From: Kineosphaera sp032229625
Lineage (GTDB): Bacteria; Actinomycetota; Actinomycetes; Actinomycetales; Dermatophilaceae
Length of the DNA stretch: 44,509 nucleotides
NCBI GenBank assembly: GCA_032229625.1
Contig: JAVTVZ010000146.1
Span: 1 to 44,509 of the forward strand
Direction of reading: 5' to 3'
The translations under genes and the position numbers were made by a program. Shown here piece after piece: positions 31,632 to 40,676 of this stretch (positions within the stretch are counted from its first letter, which is position 1; each line of letters starts with the position of its first letter). Below the pieces are notes generated by a model. That model made no database searches. It was not told where the DNA came from and saw nothing but the letters and a program-made list of their open reading frames with translations.

Positions 31632-32619
31632 CACCCCGCCGCAGCTGCCGGGGCGAGGCGTCGTACCAGCGCCGACAGGCGCGGGTGAAGGCGGCGGGCT
31701 CCCGGAAGCCGACCATCCCGGCGATCCGGGCGAAGGGCAGGTCGGTGCCGGTGACGAGGTCGCCGGCTCGCTCGCGGCGCAGATCGTCGAGGATCGCCTC
31801 GTAGGTCGTGCCCTCGTCGGCCAGCCGCCGCTGCAGGGTGCGGGGGTGGACCCCGAGGAGCCGGGCGACCGAACCGATGAGCGGCGCCGACGCCCCGAGG
31901 GAGCCGTGGAGCACCTGCCGGACGCGGCCGGTCGTGCTCGCGGCCTGCTGCGGCGCGTGCATCTCGAGGTAGGCCAGCGACATCCGGTAGAGGAGCTCGT
32001 CGCCGTCGGTGCGGTGGGCGTCGAGCACCGGGGCGGGCACCCGCAGCAGCCCCTGACCGGTGCGGAATCGCACCGGGGCCCCGAAGACCTCGGTATACAC
32101 GTCCTCCGGCGCGAGGGGAGCCCCCGGCAGGTGGACGCCGCGCAGCCCGTAGTCGCCGCCGCAGATGAGCGTCAACGACCGGTGCAGCAGGCCGAGGCCG
32201 AGGTCGAGCCCGAGGGCGACGTCGGTCGGGGTCATGGCGATCGCGACGACGCCCGGCTCGCCGCGCGGGTCCGGCCCGGCGCAGACCGCGACCAGCGAGG
32301 AGTGCACGAAGAGGAAGCGCTGAGCGCACTGCAGCGCCGCCCGCACGGTCGGGGCGTTCTCCAGTCCGACGGCCAGCGGTCCGAGGACCTGCAGGTCCTG
32401 GCGCTGCGACAGGCGCAGCGGCAGGTCGGGGCGCCCCAGCTCGGCGCCGGCCAGGCTCAGCGCCGCCGCGAAGCGGTCCATCGGCACGAGCGTGTCGTCC
32501 TGGGTCAGCAGCGCCGCGTCGAGCCCGGCCCGCTGCAGGTAGCCGGTGGCGTCGCCCCCGAGTTCGCCGACCAGCGGGCCGAATCCGCGCAGCGCGGCCG
32601 CGCGGATGTACTCGGTCAT
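31564..32619 (-). CDS. AraC-family transcriptional regulator
   Basis: 351 aa. The N-terminal ~200 residues (RGFGPLVGELGGDATGYLQRAGLD ... TPTDVALGLDLGLGLLHRSLTLICGG) match the arabinose-binding-like domain used by AraC proteins such as VirS and OruR. The C-terminal DNA-binding part holds SVARLLGVHPRTLQRRLADEGTTYEAILDDLRRERA and a second helix-turn-helix, FARIAGMVGFREPAAFTRACRRWYDASPRQLRR. A ~20-residue low-complexity tail follows, overlapping the small convergent gene. Divergent from the P450 gene; two 21-bp direct repeats in the spacer are its probable sites. Confidence 0.92.
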   Translation of the reverse strand: MTEYIRAAALRGFGPLVGELGGDATGYLQRAGLDAALLTQDDTLVPMDRFAAALSLAGAELGRPDLPLRLSQRQDLQVLGPLAVGLENAPTVRAALQCAQRFLFVHSSLVAVCAGPDPRGEPGVVAIAMTPTDVALGLDLGLGLLHRSLTLICGGDYGLRGVHLPGAPLAPEDVYTEVFGAPVRFRTGQGLLRVPAPVLDAHRTDGDELLYRMSLAYLEMHAPQQAASTTGRVRQVLHGSLGASAPLIGSVARLLGVHPRTLQRRLADEGTTYEAILDDLRRERAGDLVTGTDLPFARIAGMVGFREPAAFTRACRRWYDASPRQLRRGVSSPGARAARGGSAGSRPRPAG

Positions 32620-32678
32620 GGCGCCCATGAGACAGGCCGCTCGGGGCCGGGGTCAACCGGTCCGGGGCCGATGGGGGC

Positions 32679-32720
32679 TGTCGCGAGCGAACAAGTCGCT
32701 GTCGCGCAGAGACAAGTGCG
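32679..32720 (+). promoter_or_regulatory. Candidate AraC-type tandem operator (two 21-bp direct repeats)
   Basis: Two adjoining 21-bp units (32679-32699 and 32700-32720) share TGTCGCG-N5-ACAAGT-N3. The 21-bp period puts both half-sites on the same helix face, as known for AraC/XylS-type binding sites. They lie 60 bp from the regulator start and 67 bp from the P450 start. Confidence 0.7.
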
Positions 32721-32787
32721 CAGGTGTCCGACGGGCGTTGTGCTGAGTGAGGAACGCGAGATTCCCTGCGACAGCGAAGGATCCACC

Positions 32788-35700
32788 ATGACCGACCCCG
32801 CCACGACACAGCCCGGCCACGCTGCGACGCGCCCCGTGCCCGGCCCCACCCCCAAGCCCCTCGTCGGCAGCATCGGCGCCATCGACGCCGACGCGCCCGT
32901 GCAGGGCATGATGCGCCTCGCCGAGGAATACGGCGAGATCGTCTCGCTCGATCTGCCCGCCCGCGACGGCGGCCTCTACGTCGTGACCTCCCAGCGGCTC
33001 GTCGACGAACTGTGCGACGAGACGCGCTTCGACAAGCGCGTCCACACGCCCCTGGAGAACATCCGCGCCTTCGGCGGCGACGGCCTCTTCACCGCCCGCA
33101 CGCAGGAGGACAACTGGGGCAAGGCCCACCGCATCCTCATGCCGGCGTTCTCGCCGGTGGCCCTCAAGCCCATGTTCGGCGGCATGGCCGACATCGCCGA
33201 GCAGCTCATGCTCAAGTGGGAGCGCCTCGGCCCCGACGCCGACCTCGACGTCACGCACGACTTCACGCGACTGACCCTCGACACGATCGCGCTGTGCTCC
33301 TTCAGCTACCGCTTCAACTCCTTCTACAGCGAGTCGATGCACCCCTTCGTCACCTCGATGGTCGACGCCCTCGAGGAGGCCGGGCAGCGCGGTCGCCGCC
33401 TGCCGATCCAGACGCGGCTCATGCCCCTGCGGCAGCGGCGCTACGACGCCGACATCGACCAACTGCACGAGGTCGCCGACCAGCTCATCGCCCGCCGCAA
33501 GGCCCAGCCGCTGCCCGACGGGCAGACCGACATCCTCGACACGATGCTCCAGGCCACGGACCCCCGGACCGGTGAGCGGCTCTCGGAGGAGAACGTGCGC
33601 TACCAGATGGTGACGTTCCTCATCGCCGGCCACGAGACGACGTCCGGGCTGCTCAGCTTCACCCTCTACGAGCTGCTGAAGAACCCCGACGTGCTGGCCG
33701 CCGCCCGGGCCCACGTCGACGAGGTGCTCGGCGACCGCTACCCGACCTACGCCGATCTGGCCGACCTCGGATACCTCGATCAGGTGCTCCGCGAGACGCT
33801 GCGGCTGTGGCCGACGGCCCCGGCCTTCGGGCTGTACCCCCGCGAGCCCACGACGATCGGCGGGAGCGATGACGAGGCGGGCTACGCCCTGGACCCCGGC
33901 GACACCGCGCTGGTCATCGTGCCGCAGCTGCACCGCGACCCGGCCGTGTGGGCCGACCCGGAGCGCTTCGACCCCGACCGCTTCTCCTTCGAGCGGGCCA
34001 AGACCATCCCGTCGAACGCCTGGAAGCCCTTCGGCAACGGTCAGCGCTCCTGCATCGGGCGCGGATTCGCCCTGCAGGAAGCGCAGCTCGTGCTCGCGCT
34101 CATGATCCAGCGCTTCGACCTCGACTGGGCCGACCCCGACTACGAGCTGTCGATCAAGGAGACCCTGACGCTCAAGCCCGACGGCTTCTTCGCGCGCATG
34201 CGGCTGCGCACCGACCGCACGATCCCGCGGCCCGGGATGACCGGCGCGGCCCACGCTCTCGGCGACGCGGGCGCGTCGTCGCAGGAGGCCGCCGAGCAGG
34301 AGCCCGCCGCCGAGAGCCACGGCACCCCGGTGCGGATCCTCTACGGGTCCAACGCCGGCACGAGCCGGGCCTTCGCCGACCAGCTCAGCCGCGCCGCGCT
34401 GCGCCGGGGCTACGTGCCCAGCGTCGCCACGCTCGACGAGGGCGTCGAGGACGTGCCCACGCAGGGTGCGCTGCTCGTCGTCTCCGCCTCCTACGAGGGG
34501 CAGGCGCCGGACAACGCGAAGGCGTTCGTGTCCTGGCTCGCTGAGGCGGCCGACGGGTCCGCCGACGGTGTGCGCTACGCGGTCTTCGGCTGCGGCAACA
34601 CCGACTGGGCCCGCACCTACCAGCGGATCCCGACGCTCATCGACACCGAACTCGAGCGCCTCGGCGCGACCCGGCTCGTCGCGCGCGGCGAGGCCAACGC
34701 CCGCGGCGACTTCTTCGGCGACTTCGACACGTGGCACGAGAGCCTGTGGCCCGCCGTCGGCGAGGCCCTCGGGGTGCGCCCCAGCGAGCCCGTGGAGACC
34801 GGGCCGCAGCTGACCGTCGACATCCTGGGACCTGGCCGCGAGCAGCTGCTGCGCGCCTCCGACCTCGACCTCGGGCAGGTCGTCGCCAACCGCGAGCTCG
34901 CCGACCTGCGCGCTCCCGGCGCCCGCAGCAAGCGACACCTGGAGATCGCGCTGCCGGCCGGGCAGACCTACCGCGCCGGCGACTACCTCGCCGTGCTCCC
35001 CCTCAACCCCGTCGCCGTCGTCGATCGCGCCCTGGCCCGCTTCGACCTCGCCTACGACACCCGGCTGCAGATCCGCGGCGCCGCCACGCAGCTGCCCGTC
35101 GACGGGCCCGTGCTCGCCGGCGAACTCCTCGGCTCGTACGTCGAGCTGTCCCGCCCCGCCGGGCGCCGCCAGATCGAGCAGCTCGCCGCCGCCTGCCCGT
35201 GCCCGCCCGAGCGGGCCGAGCTGGCCCGCCTGGCCGACGAATCCGTCTACGCGAGTGAGGTGTTGGCGCAGCGGCTGTCCGTGCTGGACCTGCTCGACCG
35301 GTACGCCTCGATCGAGCTGCCGCTCGCCGACTACCTGGCGATGCTGACGCCGCTGAGCCCGCGGCAGTATTCGATCAGCTCGTCGCCGCGGTGGAGCGAG
35401 GATCATGTGACGCTCACCGTCGCGCACCTCGCGGCGCCCGCGCTCTCCGGCGAGGGCACCTACGAGGGCGTCGCTTCGACGTTCCTCGCGCACGCGCGGC
35501 CCGGCACGCGCATCCCGGTGACCGTGCGGCAGAGCAACGTCGACTTCGCTCCACCGGCCGACCTGTCGACCCCGATGGTCCTCGTGTGCGCCGGCACCGG
35601 ACTCGCGCCGTTCCGCGGGTTCCTGCAGGACCGGGCGCTGCGGGCGCAGGCCGACGGGGTGACCCCGGCCCCGGCGCTGCTCTTCTTCGGCTGCGACGGA

Positions 35701-36045
35701 CCCGACGTCGACTACCTCTACCGCGACGAGCTCGCCGGGTGGCAGGAGCAGGGGATCGTCGACGTCCGGCCGGCGTTCTCCGCCGCGCCGCAGGACGGCC
35801 CCGACGGGCCGATCCGCTACGTGCAGGATCGGCTGTGGGCCGACCGCGCCGAGGTCGCCGAGCTCGTCCGGGCGGGTGCGCAGTTCTACGTGTGCGGAGA
35901 CGGGCGACGCATGGCCCCCGCCGTGCACGACACGTCCGTGCGGATGTACGCCGAGGCCGTCGGCGCCGACGACGACGAGGCCCGCGCGTGGGTCGAGTCG
36001 ATGGAGCGCGAGCACGGGCGCTACGTCTCCGACGTCTTCGCCTGA
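32788..36045 (+). CDS. Self-sufficient cytochrome P450-reductase fusion (CYP102/P450 BM3 type)
   Basis: 1085 aa, close to P450 BM3 (1048). Heme domain to about residue 480: I-helix AGHETTSGLLSF (residues 280-291), K-helix E336/R339 in LRETLRLW, heme-ligand Cys422 in FGNGQRSCIGRGF. A linker leads to the FMN flavodoxin domain (ILYGSNAGTSRAF, ~515), the FAD site RQYSISSSPRW (~859) and NADPH site AGTGLAPFRGFLQDR (~937), ending HGRYVSDVFA. It is therefore a complete NADPH-to-heme chain in one protein; relatives hydroxylate fatty acids near the chain end. The ATG has CGAAGGATCCACC upstream. Control by the divergent AraC protein is likely. Confidence 0.95.
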   Translation: MTDPATTQPGHAATRPVPGPTPKPLVGSIGAIDADAPVQGMMRLAEEYGEIVSLDLPARDGGLYVVTSQRLVDELCDETRFDKRVHTPLENIRAFGGDGLFTARTQEDNWGKAHRILMPAFSPVALKPMFGGMADIAEQLMLKWERLGPDADLDVTHDFTRLTLDTIALCSFSYRFNSFYSESMHPFVTSMVDALEEAGQRGRRLPIQTRLMPLRQRRYDADIDQLHEVADQLIARRKAQPLPDGQTDILDTMLQATDPRTGERLSEENVRYQMVTFLIAGHETTSGLLSFTLYELLKNPDVLAAARAHVDEVLGDRYPTYADLADLGYLDQVLRETLRLWPTAPAFGLYPREPTTIGGSDDEAGYALDPGDTALVIVPQLHRDPAVWADPERFDPDRFSFERAKTIPSNAWKPFGNGQRSCIGRGFALQEAQLVLALMIQRFDLDWADPDYELSIKETLTLKPDGFFARMRLRTDRTIPRPGMTGAAHALGDAGASSQEAAEQEPAAESHGTPVRILYGSNAGTSRAFADQLSRAALRRGYVPSVATLDEGVEDVPTQGALLVVSASYEGQAPDNAKAFVSWLAEAADGSADGVRYAVFGCGNTDWARTYQRIPTLIDTELERLGATRLVARGEANARGDFFGDFDTWHESLWPAVGEALGVRPSEPVETGPQLTVDILGPGREQLLRASDLDLGQVVANRELADLRAPGARSKRHLEIALPAGQTYRAGDYLAVLPLNPVAVVDRALARFDLAYDTRLQIRGAATQLPVDGPVLAGELLGSYVELSRPAGRRQIEQLAAACPCPPERAELARLADESVYASEVLAQRLSVLDLLDRYASIELPLADYLAMLTPLSPRQYSISSSPRWSEDHVTLTVAHLAAPALSGEGTYEGVASTFLAHARPGTRIPVTVRQSNVDFAPPADLSTPMVLVCAGTGLAPFRGFLQDRALRAQADGVTPAPALLFFGCDGPDVDYLYRDELAGWQEQGIVDVRPAFSAAPQDGPDGPIRYVQDRLWADRAEVAELVRAGAQFYVCGDGRRMAPAVHDTSVRMYAEAVGADDDEARAWVESMEREHGRYVSDVFA

Positions 36046-36233
36046 GCAGTGCGATCGGCTGCCGCCCACCGGCTCGCTCGCGGTCGCGCTCGCAGCTCGG
36101 GGTCGCGGTCATCGCCGCGACGATGGGCTGCGGCCGCGACCGTGAGCAGGTCGGCCGGCGCCCGGGCCCGACGCCGGGGCCAGGGTCGGCAGGATGGGTG
36201 GCGTCCCCGCCTGTCCAGCACCCAGGAGCCGGT

Positions 36234-38561
36234 ATGACGCACCCCTACCTCGACCCGAGCCTGTCGCCCGCGCAGCGGGTGGCCGACCTGCTGCCGCGGA
36301 TGACGCTGGAGGAGAGGGCGGGTCAGCTGACGCAGTATTTCTACTTCGCGGCGTTCGCCGACAGCATGGCCGCGGCGAGCGACGTGGGCGCGCAGGCGAT
36401 GGACCAGCAGACCTTCCTCGACCAGCCCGCCGGCGTCGAGGAGGCGCTGCGCCGCGGTGCCGCGGGGAGCCTGCTCTTCGTCAAGGATCCCGCGAGCATC
36501 AACCGGCTGCAGCGGATGACGATCGAGGGCAACCGCCTCGGCATCCCGGCGATCTTCGGCTTCGACGTCATCCACGGGCTGCGCACGATCCTGCCCGTGC
36601 CGATCGCGCTGGCCGCGTCGTGGTGCCCGGAGACCATCGAGGCCGGCCAGGCGGTCGCGGCCCGGGAGGCGCGGGCCGTGGGGATCCACTGGACGTTCGC
36701 GCCGATGGTCGACATCGCGCCGGACCCGCGGTGGGGCCGGATCGTCGAGGGCGCCGGGGAGGACCCGGTGCTCGGCGCGGCCGTCGCCGCCGCGCAGGTC
36801 CGCGGCTTCCAGGGCCCGCAGCTCGGGGCGTCGAGCGACCGGGTCGTCGCCGGGCCCAAGCACCTCGCCGGCTACGGCGCGGCGCGCGGCGGGCGCGACT
36901 ACGACGACGCGGACATCTCCGACGCCGAGTTGTGGAACGTCTACCTGCCGCCCTTCGCCGCCGCCGTCGAGGCGGGCGCGGGCAACGTCATGGGCGCCTA
37001 CATGGACCTCAACGGGGTGCCCGCGTCCGGCAACCGGTGGCTCCTGACCGACGTGCTGCGCGACGCCCTCGGCTTCACCGGCTGGGTCGTCAGCGACGCC
37101 AACGCCGTGACGTCGATGGTGACGCAACACTTCTGCCGCGACCTGACCGACGCCGGAGCCCGGGCCCTGCACGCCGGGCTCGACATGGAGATGGCGATGG
37201 ACGACCCGGCCTACGAGCGGCTGCCGCGGGCCGTCGCCGAGGGGCTGGTCAGCGAGAGCGCCGTCGACGAGGCCGTCGCCCGGGTGATGCACGCGAAGTT
37301 CGCCCTGGGCCTCTTCGAGCACCCGTATGTCGACGAGGACGCCTGCGAGGCCGTGCTGTCCGCGCCGGAGCACCGGGAGGTCGCCCGCGTCGCCGCCGAG
37401 CGCAGCGCCGTGCTGCTGCGCAACGAGAGCATCGACGGGCGCCCGGTCCTGCCGCTGGGCCCGGACGTCGGCGCGATCGCCGTCATCGGTCACCTGGCCG
37501 ACTCCCGCCGCGACACGCTCGGCCCGTGGGTCTTCGCCCACGACGTCGAGGAGACGGTGTCGATCCTCGACGGCATCCGGGCCCGCGCCGGCGAGGACGT
37601 GCGGGTCGACTACGCGCCGGGCGCCTGGTCGCCGCAGCGCCTGTACGCCTCGATGTTCGACGCGATGGACGCGAGCGTGCCGACGAACCCCACCGACGTC
37701 GACGCCGACGCCGAGCTCGCCCGGGCCGTCGAGGTGGCCGCCGGGGCCGACGTCGCGGTCGTCGTCGTCGGGCAGCCGCAGAACCAGGTCGGTGAGGCGG
37801 CCTCGACCTCCCATCTGGAGCTGCCCGGCCGTCAGCTGGAGCTGCTCCAGCAGGTCTGCGCCACAGGCACCCCCGTCGTCGTCCTCGTCATGTCGGGCCG
37901 CCCGCTCGACCTGCGCTGGGCCGCCCGGCACGTGCCCGCGATCCTGCAGGTCTGGTATCCGGGCACCCGCGGCGGCGAGGCCGTCGCCCGGCTCCTCTTC
38001 GGCGACGTCAGCCCCGCCGGCCGCCTGCCCATGACGTGGCCGCGGACGGTCGGGCAGGTGCCGCTCGTCTACCGGCATTACCGCACGTTCCAGCCCGAGC
38101 AGCAGGACAAGCGCTACTGGGACGAGGAGTCCACGCCGCTCTACCCCTTCGGGCACGGCCTGTCGTATGCGCGCTTCGAGTATTCCGACCTGCGCCTGGG
38201 CACCGAGCGTCTCGCCGTCGGGGCCCGGACGACGGTGTCGGCGACCGTGACGAACACCGGCGACCGCGACGCCGACGACGTCGTGCAGCTCTACGTCCAC
38301 CAGCGCTACGGCACCTCGACCCGGCCCGTGCGCGCACTCCAGGGCTTCGAGCGGGTCGCCGTGCCCGCCGGCGCATCACGCACCGTCACCTTCGAGCTCG
38401 GCCCCGACCAGCTGCGCTACTGGAGCGCCGTCACCCGCGACTGGGTGCAGGACCGGACCGTCCTGGACCTGTGGGTCGGCGGCAGCTCGACCGCCGACCT
38501 GCACGCCTGCCTGGAGGTCGTCGCCGGCGGCCGGCCCGGGGAGCGCGGGCGCGACGTCTGA
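36234..38561 (+). CDS. GH3 family beta-glucosidase (BglX-like)
   Basis: 775 aa. GH3 N-terminal barrel: RMTLEERAGQLTQYF, PAIFGFDVIHGLRTI, FAPMVDIAPDPRWGRIVEGAGEDP, and GPKHLAGYGAARGGRDYDDADIS. The nucleophile is Asp288 in GWVVSDANAVTSM. A C-terminal GH3_C domain (VAVVVVGQPQNQVGEAASTSHLELPGRQ) and a fibronectin-III-like end (VVQLYVHQRYGTSTRPVRALQGFERV) complete the usual three-part layout. No signal peptide, so it probably acts on imported beta-glucosides. AGGAG lies seven bases before the ATG. No sugar transporter is next to it. Confidence 0.93.
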   Translation: MTHPYLDPSLSPAQRVADLLPRMTLEERAGQLTQYFYFAAFADSMAAASDVGAQAMDQQTFLDQPAGVEEALRRGAAGSLLFVKDPASINRLQRMTIEGNRLGIPAIFGFDVIHGLRTILPVPIALAASWCPETIEAGQAVAAREARAVGIHWTFAPMVDIAPDPRWGRIVEGAGEDPVLGAAVAAAQVRGFQGPQLGASSDRVVAGPKHLAGYGAARGGRDYDDADISDAELWNVYLPPFAAAVEAGAGNVMGAYMDLNGVPASGNRWLLTDVLRDALGFTGWVVSDANAVTSMVTQHFCRDLTDAGARALHAGLDMEMAMDDPAYERLPRAVAEGLVSESAVDEAVARVMHAKFALGLFEHPYVDEDACEAVLSAPEHREVARVAAERSAVLLRNESIDGRPVLPLGPDVGAIAVIGHLADSRRDTLGPWVFAHDVEETVSILDGIRARAGEDVRVDYAPGAWSPQRLYASMFDAMDASVPTNPTDVDADAELARAVEVAAGADVAVVVVGQPQNQVGEAASTSHLELPGRQLELLQQVCATGTPVVVLVMSGRPLDLRWAARHVPAILQVWYPGTRGGEAVARLLFGDVSPAGRLPMTWPRTVGQVPLVYRHYRTFQPEQQDKRYWDEESTPLYPFGHGLSYARFEYSDLRLGTERLAVGARTTVSATVTNTGDRDADDVVQLYVHQRYGTSTRPVRALQGFERVAVPAGASRTVTFELGPDQLRYWSAVTRDWVQDRTVLDLWVGGSSTADLHACLEVVAGGRPGERGRDV

Positions 38562-38671
38562 GGCAGATCCGCTGCCCTGCGGGGGATGCGGTCTCGTATG
38601 CTGCACGGCAAGCCCGCGCCGGAGGGTCTCCTGCGCCGCGGGGCAGCCCTGCCGACCAGGAGGTAGCAACG

Positions 38672-38962
38672 ATGAGCGACGTCGTCGTGACGAACAACGA
38701 AGAGCTGAAGCGCTACGAAGGCCACCTCGACGGTGCGCTCGCGGGCTTCGCCGAATACCAGCTGACCGACGAGCTCATCGTCTTCACCCACACCGAGGTC
38801 GATCCCGCCTTCGAGGGCAAGGGCGTCGGCAGCGCGATCGCACGCTTCGCGCTCGATGACGTCCGGGACGCCGGGGCGCGCAAGGTCATGCCGCTGTGCC
38901 CCTTCATCAAGGGCTGGATCGCGCGGCACCGCGACTACGTGCCGCTCGTCTACGGCGCCTGA
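38672..38962 (+). CDS. Small GNAT-fold N-acetyltransferase (YjdJ-like)
   Basis: 96 aa with AGGAGGTAGCAAC ahead of the ATG. NEELKRYEGHLDGALAGFAEYQLTDELIVFTHTEVDPAFEGKGVGSAIARFALDDVRDAGARKVMPLCPFIKGWIARH is the compact single-domain GNAT (COG2388) family; the acetyl-CoA loop is EGKGVGSA. The substrate of this small group is not established. A final YVPLVYGA is typical. 110 bp separates it from the beta-glucosidase gene. Confidence 0.88.
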   Translation: MSDVVVTNNEELKRYEGHLDGALAGFAEYQLTDELIVFTHTEVDPAFEGKGVGSAIARFALDDVRDAGARKVMPLCPFIKGWIARHRDYVPLVYGA

Positions 38963-39011
38963 CGCCGCGACGGCACTGGCCTGACGGCGACTCGTCGGGG
39001 AAGCTGACGTG

Positions 39012-40676
39012 ATGACTGCACGCGCGAGCGACCGGCACGGGACCCCACCGACCGACCACGACTCCACCCGCCAGGGCGAGGTCGTCGACGTCGTCGTCCT
39101 CGGCGGCGGGCCGGTCGGGGAGAACGTCGCGCAGTATGCGACCCAGGGGTCAGGGCTGAGCGCGACCCTCGTCGAGGGCGAGCTGCTCGGCGGCGAATGC
39201 TCCTACTACGCCTGTATGCCGAGCAAGGCCCTCCTGCGGCCCGTCGAGATCGCCGCCGACGCGGCGCACCTGGACGGTGTCTCGACCCCGACGATCGACG
39301 TCGACGCGCTGCTCGAGCGACGCGACGTGTGGGTATCGCGCTACGACGACTCGGGCCAGGTGGCGTGGGCGCGCGGCGCCGGGCTCGGCGTCGTCCGCGG
39401 CCACGGCCGGATCAGCGGCGAACGGGAGGTCACCGTCGAGAGCGCCGACGGGCCGCGGGTGCTGCGGGCCCGGCACGCGGTGGTCGTCGCGACCGGCAGC
39501 AGCCCGGTCGTGCCGCCCGTCTATGCCGACGTCGCCCCGTGGGGCTCGCGGGACGCGACGGGTGTGCGCGAGGTGCCGGCGCGGCTGATCATCGTCGGAG
39601 GCGGGGTCGTCGCCTGCGAGGCCGCGGTGTGGATGGCGGCGCTCGGCTCGGCCGTCACGCTGCTCGTGCGCGGGTCGCGCGTGCTGCCCCGCGTCGAGGA
39701 CTTCGCCGCCGACGTCGTCCTCGACGCGCTGCGCGCGAGCGGCGTCGACGTGCGCCTGCGCGCCGACGTCGTCGCCTGCCGCCGCGACGACGCCGCGGAT
39801 ACCGGCGTCGGGCGGATCCACGGCGGGCCGGTGACGGTGACGATCGCGGGATCGGGTGACGCGCCGGGTGACGCGGACGAGCGCGGGGACCAGCCCGGGG
39901 GCGGCCAGGAGCTGGTCGCCGACGAGATCCTCGTCGCCGTCGGTCGGCGGCCGCGCCTGGACGACGTGGGCCTGTCGTCCGTCGGGCTCGACGCGGCCGA
40001 CGTGCTCGCCGGGCGGCTGCCGCAGTGGCTGCACGCGGTCGGCGACGCCGCCGGGGATCCGCCGACGACGCACTGGGGCAAGTACCGGGCCCGGCTCCTC
40101 GGCGACCGCCTCGCCCGGACGGCCCTCGCGGGGCACGCCGCCGCTGGGCACGCCGCTGGACACGCCGCCGACCAGCACGATCCCGGCGTCGAGGCGCCCG
40201 TGCCGCAGGTCGTCTTCACCGACCCGCAGGTCGCCGCGGTGGGGCCGACCGCGGACGAGGCCCGCGCCGCCGGCGCCCGCGTCGTCGTCGCGCGCGTGCC
40301 GTGGACCGCGGCGGCCGGCGCCGGGCTGCTGCGTGACGACGCGACCGGTGGGGCGATGCTCGTCGTCGACGCCGACACCGGGCGCGTGCTCGGCGCCACC
40401 TTCGTCGGCCCCGGCGCCGGGGAGTTGCTGCACGCCGCGACCATCGCCATCACCTCCGGCGCGCCGGTGTCGACGCTGTGGCATGCGGTGCCGTGCTATC
40501 CCACGGCGAGCGAGCTGTGGCTACGCCTCCTGGAGGCGCTGCCGCGCGAGCTCGTCCGCCCGCAGACCGCCCAGAGCCGTCAGGCAGCACAGAGCCTTCA
40601 GGCAGCACAGAGCAGTCAGACGGTGCAGAGCAGTCAGACCGCACAGAGCAGTGTGGAGAACGAGGAGCGATCATGA
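39012..40676 (+). CDS. Pyridine nucleotide-disulfide oxidoreductase (dihydrolipoyl dehydrogenase-like)
   Basis: 554 aa. FAD motif VVVLGGGPVGENVAQYATQ, redox-active disulfide CSYYAC in GGECSYYACMPSKALLRP, NAD(P) motif LIIVGGGVVACEAAVWMAALGSAV, and the C-terminal dimer catalytic HAVPCYPTASE (His and Glu). Family members reduce lipoyl groups, mercury or other disulfides; the CSYYAC pair is a common actinobacterial variant. Insertions rich in Gly/Asp (DAPGDADERGDQPGG) and Ala/His (GHAAAGHAAGHAADQH) and a Gln/Ser-rich tail of five 18-bp repeats are unusual. The stop overlaps the pirin start (ATGA). Confidence 0.87.
   Translation: MTARASDRHGTPPTDHDSTRQGEVVDVVVLGGGPVGENVAQYATQGSGLSATLVEGELLGGECSYYACMPSKALLRPVEIAADAAHLDGVSTPTIDVDALLERRDVWVSRYDDSGQVAWARGAGLGVVRGHGRISGEREVTVESADGPRVLRARHAVVVATGSSPVVPPVYADVAPWGSRDATGVREVPARLIIVGGGVVACEAAVWMAALGSAVTLLVRGSRVLPRVEDFAADVVLDALRASGVDVRLRADVVACRRDDAADTGVGRIHGGPVTVTIAGSGDAPGDADERGDQPGGGQELVADEILVAVGRRPRLDDVGLSSVGLDAADVLAGRLPQWLHAVGDAAGDPPTTHWGKYRARLLGDRLARTALAGHAAAGHAAGHAADQHDPGVEAPVPQVVFTDPQVAAVGPTADEARAAGARVVVARVPWTAAAGAGLLRDDATGGAMLVVDADTGRVLGATFVGPGAGELLHAATIAITSGAPVSTLWHAVPCYPTASELWLRLLEALPRELVRPQTAQSRQAAQSLQAAQSSQTVQSSQTAQSSVENEERS
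40563..40652. repeat. 18-bp in-frame tandem repeat (Gln-rich tail)
   Basis: Five adjoining 18-bp units encode Q-(T/A)-(A/V)-Q-S-(R/L/S) hexapeptides at the end of the disulfide reductase, just before the pirin start. Confidence 0.9.

Noticed and set aside
31846..32787. Plus-strand extension of the P450 frame by more than 300 codons upstream
   Set aside because: This stretch is the antisense of the AraC gene and the operator region; the ribosome site and family start are at 32788.
32653..36069. 1138-codon minus-strand frame opposite the P450 fusion
   Set aside because: Same reason: exact antisense of a gene with complete catalytic motifs.
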